From JAKPAM01 sp047601745 (lineage in GTDB: Bacteria > Pseudomonadota > Gammaproteobacteria > Burkholderiales > Burkholderiaceae_E), in assembly GCA_047601745.1 (NCBI GenBank), contig JASGIS010000001.1, positions 1,240,001 through 1,304,000 of the forward strand: a DNA stretch of 64,000 nucleotides. The letters run 5' to 3'. The number at the start of each line of letters is the position of its first letter. Position 1 is the stretch's first letter. This document shows, piece by piece, positions 60,409 through 64,000 of the stretch. The notes under the pieces were generated by a model. That model saw only the letters and a list, made by a program, of their open reading frames with translations, did not search any database and had not been told where the DNA came from. The position numbers were made by a program, and so were the translations under genes.

Positions 60409-61854
60409 TCAGGCGTGCACGGCGACAGGAATCGGGGCCGTCGCCACGCGACCGACCATCACGGTCTTGACGACGTTCCAGGCCATCAACACCATGCCGC
60501 CCAGATACAGCAGGCCGCCCAGCAGGCGCACCGCGTAGAACGGCCAGGTCGCCTTGACGCTTTCGACGAACGTATAAGTCAGCGTGCCGTCGGGGTTGAC
60601 CGAACGCCACATCAGGCCCTGCATCACGCCGGCGATCCACATCGCCGCGATGTACAGCACGATGCCGATCGTCGACATCCAGAAATGCACCTCGATCGCC
60701 TTGACGCTGTACATCTGCTCGCGACCGTACATCCGCGGGATCAGGTAATACAGCGAGCCCATCGAGATCAGGCCCACCCAGCCGAGCGCGCCCGCGTGCA
60801 CGTGGCCCACGGTCCAGTCGGTGTAGTGGCTCAGCGCGTTGACGGTCTTGATCGACATCATCGGACCTTCGAAGGTCGACATGCCGTAGAACGACAGCGA
60901 GACGATCAGGAAACGCAGGATCGGGTCGGAACGCAGTTTGTGCCACGCGCCCGACAGCGTCATGATGCCGTTGATCATGCCGCCCCAGCTCGGCGCCAGC
61001 AGGATCAGCGAGAACACCATGCCGGTCGACTGCGCCCAGTCGGGCAGCGCCGTGTAGTGCAGGTGGTGCGGACCCGCCCACATGTACGTGAAGATCAGTG
61101 CCCAGAAGTGCACGATCGACAGCCGGTACGAATAGACGGGGCGGCCGACCTGCTTGGGAATGTAGTAGTACATCATCCCCAGGAAGCCCGCGGTCAGGAA
61201 GAAGCCGACCGCGTTGTGGCCGTACCACCACTGCACCATCGCGTCCTGCACGCCGGCGTAGGCGGAGTAGCTCTTCCAGAACGTCGCCGGCATCGCCGCG
61301 CTGTTGACGATGTGCAGCAGCGCGACGGCCAGGATGAAGCCGCCGAAGAACCAGTTGGCCACGTAGATGTGGCGCACCTTGCGCATGCCGATCGTGCCGA
61401 AGAACACGATCGCATAAGCGACCCAGACGAGCGCGATCAGGATGTCGATCGGCCACTCGAGCTCCGCGTATTCCTTACCCGACGTGTAGCCGAGCGGCAG
61501 CGAGATCGCGGCCAGCACGATGACGAGCTGCCAGCCCCAGAACGTGAAGCTGGCGAGCCACGGCGCGAACAGGCGGGCCTGGCAGGTGCGCTGGACGACG
61601 TGGTAGCTGGTCGCGAACAACGCGCAGCCGCCGAACGCGAAGATCACCGCGTTGGTATGCAGGGGCCGCAGGCGGCCGTAGCTCAACCACGGTATGCCGT
61701 AGCCGAGTTCGGGCCACGCGAGCTGGGCGGCGATGAAGACGCCGACCAGCATGCCCACCACACCCCACAATACGGCGGCCAGTGCGAACTGGCGCACAGG
61801 CGTATCGCAATAGACCGGCCCACCAGCCGGCGTCATCGCGTTGGCGCGTAACAT
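60409..61854 (-). CDS. ccoN: cbb3-type cytochrome c oxidase subunit I
   Basis: The product is 481 residues with twelve hydrophobic segments. Haem and CuB ligands are visible: LRPLHTNAVIFAFGG (low-spin haem His), VQWWYGHNAVGFFLT (CuB His), TYMWAGPHHLHYTALPDW (CuB His pair), and HYTDWTVGHVHAGALGW (haem His). This subunit reduces oxygen at very low concentration and pumps protons. GGAG lies 8 bp before the ATG. Transcription is probably from the FNR-box promoter 57-71 bp upstream. Confidence 0.96.
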   Translation of the reverse strand: MLRANAMTPAGGPVYCDTPVRQFALAAVLWGVVGMLVGVFIAAQLAWPELGYGIPWLSYGRLRPLHTNAVIFAFGGCALFATSYHVVQRTCQARLFAPWLASFTFWGWQLVIVLAAISLPLGYTSGKEYAELEWPIDILIALVWVAYAIVFFGTIGMRKVRHIYVANWFFGGFILAVALLHIVNSAAMPATFWKSYSAYAGVQDAMVQWWYGHNAVGFFLTAGFLGMMYYYIPKQVGRPVYSYRLSIVHFWALIFTYMWAGPHHLHYTALPDWAQSTGMVFSLILLAPSWGGMINGIMTLSGAWHKLRSDPILRFLIVSLSFYGMSTFEGPMMSIKTVNALSHYTDWTVGHVHAGALGWVGLISMGSLYYLIPRMYGREQMYSVKAIEVHFWMSTIGIVLYIAAMWIAGVMQGLMWRSVNPDGTLTYTFVESVKATWPFYAVRLLGGLLYLGGMVLMAWNVVKTVMVGRVATAPIPVAVHA

Positions 61855-61883
61855 CCTTAGACTCTCCAGGTAGATACCTCGGA

Positions 61884-61889
61884 AGTATC
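61884..61889 (-). promoter_or_regulatory. Predicted -10 of the ccoN promoter
   Basis: Minus strand GATACT (4/6 to consensus). With a start point at about 61877, the centre of the FNR box at 61918.5 would be at -41.5, the class II activator position. Confidence 0.5.
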
Positions 61890-61911
61890 AGAGCGCCAAC
61901 TCCGGAGGCCT

Positions 61912-61925
61912 TTGATTCCGATCAA
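61912..61925 (-). promoter_or_regulatory. FNR/Anr box upstream of ccoN
   Basis: TTGAT-TCCG-ATCAA is a perfect match to the FNR/Anr consensus dyad. It lies between ccoS and ccoN and overlaps the last codons and TGA of ccoS (61922-61924). It would activate ccoNOQPG-fixH-hemN under low oxygen. Confidence 0.88.
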
Positions 61926-62059
61926 TCGTCCCGGAGGATCCGCTCGCCTTCCTGATCCAAATTGTCAAATTGCCCACGGTCGACAGCAAACCACAACGCA
62001 CCGAGGATCAGCAAGACGAGCACGACGGAGAGCGGAATGAGCAGATACAGGATGTCCAT
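61922..62059 (-). CDS. ccoS: cbb3 oxidase maturation protein CcoS
   Basis: The product is 45 residues, with a single membrane helix (MDILYLLIPLSVVLVLLILG) and a tail with ALWFAVDRGQFDNLDQEG, the classic CcoS C-terminus. CcoS is needed to insert cofactors into the oxidase. It starts 2 bp after the ccoI stop. Confidence 0.93.
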   Translation of the reverse strand: MDILYLLIPLSVVLVLLILGALWFAVDRGQFDNLDQEGERILRDD

Positions 62060-62061
62060 GA

Positions 62062-64000
62062 TCAAGCGCCGGTCGCGGGCCGCGCCGGCGTCGTGGCCGG
62101 CGCGCGTTGCGGCACCGGCGGACGTTTGCCGCCGGTGCCCGTCATGTCGCCGCCGGACGTGCCGGCGCGCGTGATCGGGCGGGCCAGCCGCGTCGCGTTG
62201 GCGACGACGATCAGCGAACTGGCGGCCATGCCCAGGCCCGCGACCCAGGGCGGCATCGCGCCGATGACGGCCAGCGGGATCGACACGGCATTGTAGGTAA
62301 GCGCCCAGCCGAAGTTCTCGCGGATGATGCGCAGGCAGCGGCGCGCATGGCCGATCGTCGCGACGACCGCCGTCAGGTCGTCGCCGATGACGACGAAGTC
62401 CGCGCTGGCCCGCGCCAGCGGCACCGAACGTCCCATCGCGAACGACACCTGCGCCTGACGCAGCACCGGCGCGTCGTTGATGCCGTCGCCGACCATCGCG
62501 ACGCGGCGGCCGGCCTGCTGCAGCTCGCGCACGTAGGCGAGCTTGTTCTCGGGCGTGCAGCCGCCGCGGGCCTGCGCCGGGACGATGCCCACGCGGCCGG
62601 CCAGCGCCTGCACCGCGGCCGGCCGGTCGCCGGACAGCAGGTGCACGTCGATCCCGGCGGCCTGCAGCGCGCGCACGGCGGCCGGCGCATCGGGCCGCAG
62701 GTCTTCGTCCAGATCGAAGCTGGCGAGCCAGCCGTCGGGGCCGCTCAGGTGCAGCGTGCGGCCGAGCCGGGCCGCCGATGCCTGCCGGACGTCGCCGGCC
62801 TCTTCCCGTTCGCGCGACACGGACTCGTCGATGCGGCAGAACGACGCCGAGCCGAGCCGCAGCAGCGTGACGGCCGGCGCCATGCCGTCGGTGCCCTCGA
62901 CGAACACACGGGCGACGATGCCCTGGCCGGCGACTTCCTCGGCATCGAGCACGCGCAGCGACTCGACGAACGGATCGACGGCCTCGAACGCGGCGATATC
63001 GGCCGCGCCGTCCCATCGCCCGGACGCGGAACCGGCGGCGGCCTGCGCGCGCTGCAACGCGCGCGAGGCCGGATGCAGCGACTGGCGCGCGACCAGCGCC
63101 GCCAGCGCCAGCGCGCGCTCCGGCGTCAGGCCGTCGGCGCAGCGCGTGCGGACCAGTCGCAGCGCGTCGCTGGTCAGCGTGCCGGTCTTGTCGAACACGA
63201 CGGTGTCGATCGCCGCGCCGCGCTCGACCGCGTCCAGATCGCACACCATGATGCCGCGCCGCGCCAGCGCGCCGGAAGCGGCCAGCATCGCCGCCGGCGT
63301 GGCCAGCGACAGCGCGCACGGGCAGGTGACGACCAGCACCGCCACCGCCGTGCGCACGGCCATGGCCGGATCGACCATCCACCACCAGGCCGCGCACAGG
63401 CTGGCGACCAGCAGCACGCCGACCAGGAACGGCATCGCGATGCGGTCGGCCAGCCGCGCGACCCGCGGCCGGTCGACGGCCGCCGTGCGGATCAGTTCGG
63501 CGATCTGGCCGTAGCGCGTCCGCTCGCCGGTCGACGTCAGGCCGACCTCGACGACGGCGCTCAGGTTGTGGCTGCCGGCCAGCACCGGCTGGCCGACGCC
63601 GCGCAGCACCGGCGTCGATTCGCCGGACAGCAGCGATTCGTCGGCCTGCGTCACGCCGACCTCGATGCGGCCGTCGCCGGGAAAGGTCTCGCCCGGATAG
63701 ACGCGCACGCGGTCCCCGGTCCTGAGCCGGCGCACCGCCATCCGCAGCCAGCGGCCGTCGGGCTGCCGCACCTCGACCGTATCGGGCAGGCGGCCCAGCA
63801 GCGCTTCGATCGCGTCGGCCGAGCGCCGGCGCATCCGCGCTTCGAGCCAGCGGGCGCTGAGCAGGAAGAACACGAACATCGTCACCGAATCGAAGTACAC
63901 CTCGCGCCCGAGCCAGCCGTCGGGCTGGAACGTCGCGATCGTGCTCGCGGCGAACGCGATCAGCAGCCCGGCGCTGACCGTCAGGTCCATGCCGATACGC
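62062..64000 (-). CDS. ccoI: CcoI/FixI copper-exporting P-type ATPase (N-terminus cut off)
   Basis: The gene runs off the right edge; about 645 C-terminal residues are seen. It has the transport CPC motif at 63316-63324, the phosphorylation site DKTGT at 63178-63192, an actuator TGES-like ESLLSGESTPV, and MVGDGINDAP in the hinge. The start is not in the window, nor is the N-terminal metal-binding domain. CcoI exports Cu(I) to the periplasmic side for the cbb3 CuB site. An Arg-rich insert lies between the phosphorylation and hinge regions. It is followed 2 bp later by ccoS. Confidence 0.93.
   Translation of the reverse strand, partial: RIGMDLTVSAGLLIAFAASTIATFQPDGWLGREVYFDSVTMFVFFLLSARWLEARMRRRSADAIEALLGRLPDTVEVRQPDGRWLRMAVRRLRTGDRVRVYPGETFPGDGRIEVGVTQADESLLSGESTPVLRGVGQPVLAGSHNLSAVVEVGLTSTGERTRYGQIAELIRTAAVDRPRVARLADRIAMPFLVGVLLVASLCAAWWWMVDPAMAVRTAVAVLVVTCPCALSLATPAAMLAASGALARRGIMVCDLDAVERGAAIDTVVFDKTGTLTSDALRLVRTRCADGLTPERALALAALVARQSLHPASRALQRAQAAAGSASGRWDGAADIAAFEAVDPFVESLRVLDAEEVAGQGIVARVFVEGTDGMAPAVTLLRLGSASFCRIDESVSREREEAGDVRQASAARLGRTLHLSGPDGWLASFDLDEDLRPDAPAAVRALQAAGIDVHLLSGDRPAAVQALAGRVGIVPAQARGGCTPENKLAYVRELQQAGRRVAMVGDGINDAPVLRQAQVSFAMGRSVPLARASADFVVIGDDLTAVVATIGHARRCLRIIRENFGWALTYNAVSIPLAVIGAMPPWVAGLGMAASSLIVVANATRLARPITRAGTSGGDMTGTGGKRPPVPQRAPATTPARPATGA

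Overview
This is a GC-rich window (roughly two-thirds G+C, strong GC3 bias, many GTG and some TTG starts). It looks chromosomal and Burkholderiales-like (Betaproteobacteria). The main pointers are ccoI-ccoS placed upstream of ccoNOQPG with fixH and hemN, a TctC/Bug-type solute receptor, a proteobacterial type-1 GshA and several fatty-acyl-CoA enzymes. The assignment rests on gene content and composition only. I saw no insertion sequences, CRISPR array, rRNA or tRNA genes.

Layout. 1-5.3 kb: the end of a LamG-type surface or secreted protein, then the tail of a glycan locus. It holds a PIG-L deacetylase, a PLP aminotransferase, a PglF/CapD-type nucleotide-sugar dehydratase and a PglC-type phosphoglycosyl transferase, closed by a terminator. 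5.4-13 kb: ketopantoate reductase-like protein, acyltransferase-3 membrane protein, a large DUF3772-MscS channel, a lipoprotein with two copies of an unfamiliar ~90-residue repeat and a polyserine linker, and a small HTH protein with candidate operators. 13-20 kb: two acyl-CoA dehydrogenases, divergent amidase, DUF2855 protein and quinone-oxidoreductase-like protein. 20-28.6 kb: MATE and MFS transporters, CYTH-CHAD protein, MFS plus MDR reductase pair, glutathione reductase and phosphatidylserine decarboxylase.

28.6-40 kb: a minus-strand small-RNA candidate whose hairpin loop matches the 16S rRNA anti-Shine-Dalgarno core, a PaaI-like thioesterase, gshA, an RGG-rich disordered protein, a Fur-family regulator lacking most ligands of the sensory metal site, an enoyl-CoA hydratase/LLM oxidoreductase/Tag run, a TctC receptor, a small 'DEVW' domain protein and a sirtuin. 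40-54 kb: an SbcD/SbcC-like (YhaO/YhaN-like) nuclease-ATPase pair, Bcr/CflA transporter, META lipoprotein, two acyl-CoA ligases with an ACS-family transporter, a glycolipid-binding-domain protein, and a short VOC/NTF2-like stretch of atypical composition.

54-64 kb (minus strand): the microaerobic respiration cluster ccoI-ccoS-ccoN-ccoO-ccoQ-ccoP-ccoG-fixH-(103-aa membrane ORF)-hemN-tauE/safE. The genes abut or overlap. A perfect FNR/Anr box overlaps the ccoS stop codon, with its centre 41.5 bp from the predicted ccoN transcription start, so this module should be switched on at low oxygen.

A recurring theme is in-frame low-complexity expansion at domain boundaries: polySer, Gly-Asn-Ser, Gly-Ala-Ser, Thr-Ser-Ser and polyGly tracts in otherwise ordinary enzymes and transporters, plus 7- and 8-bp satellites between genes. 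The best candidates for something undescribed are the anti-Shine-Dalgarno sRNA, the duplicated lipoprotein domain, the RGG-rich protein beside a metal-site-degenerate Fur, and the conserved-looking 103-aa ORF in the cco operon.
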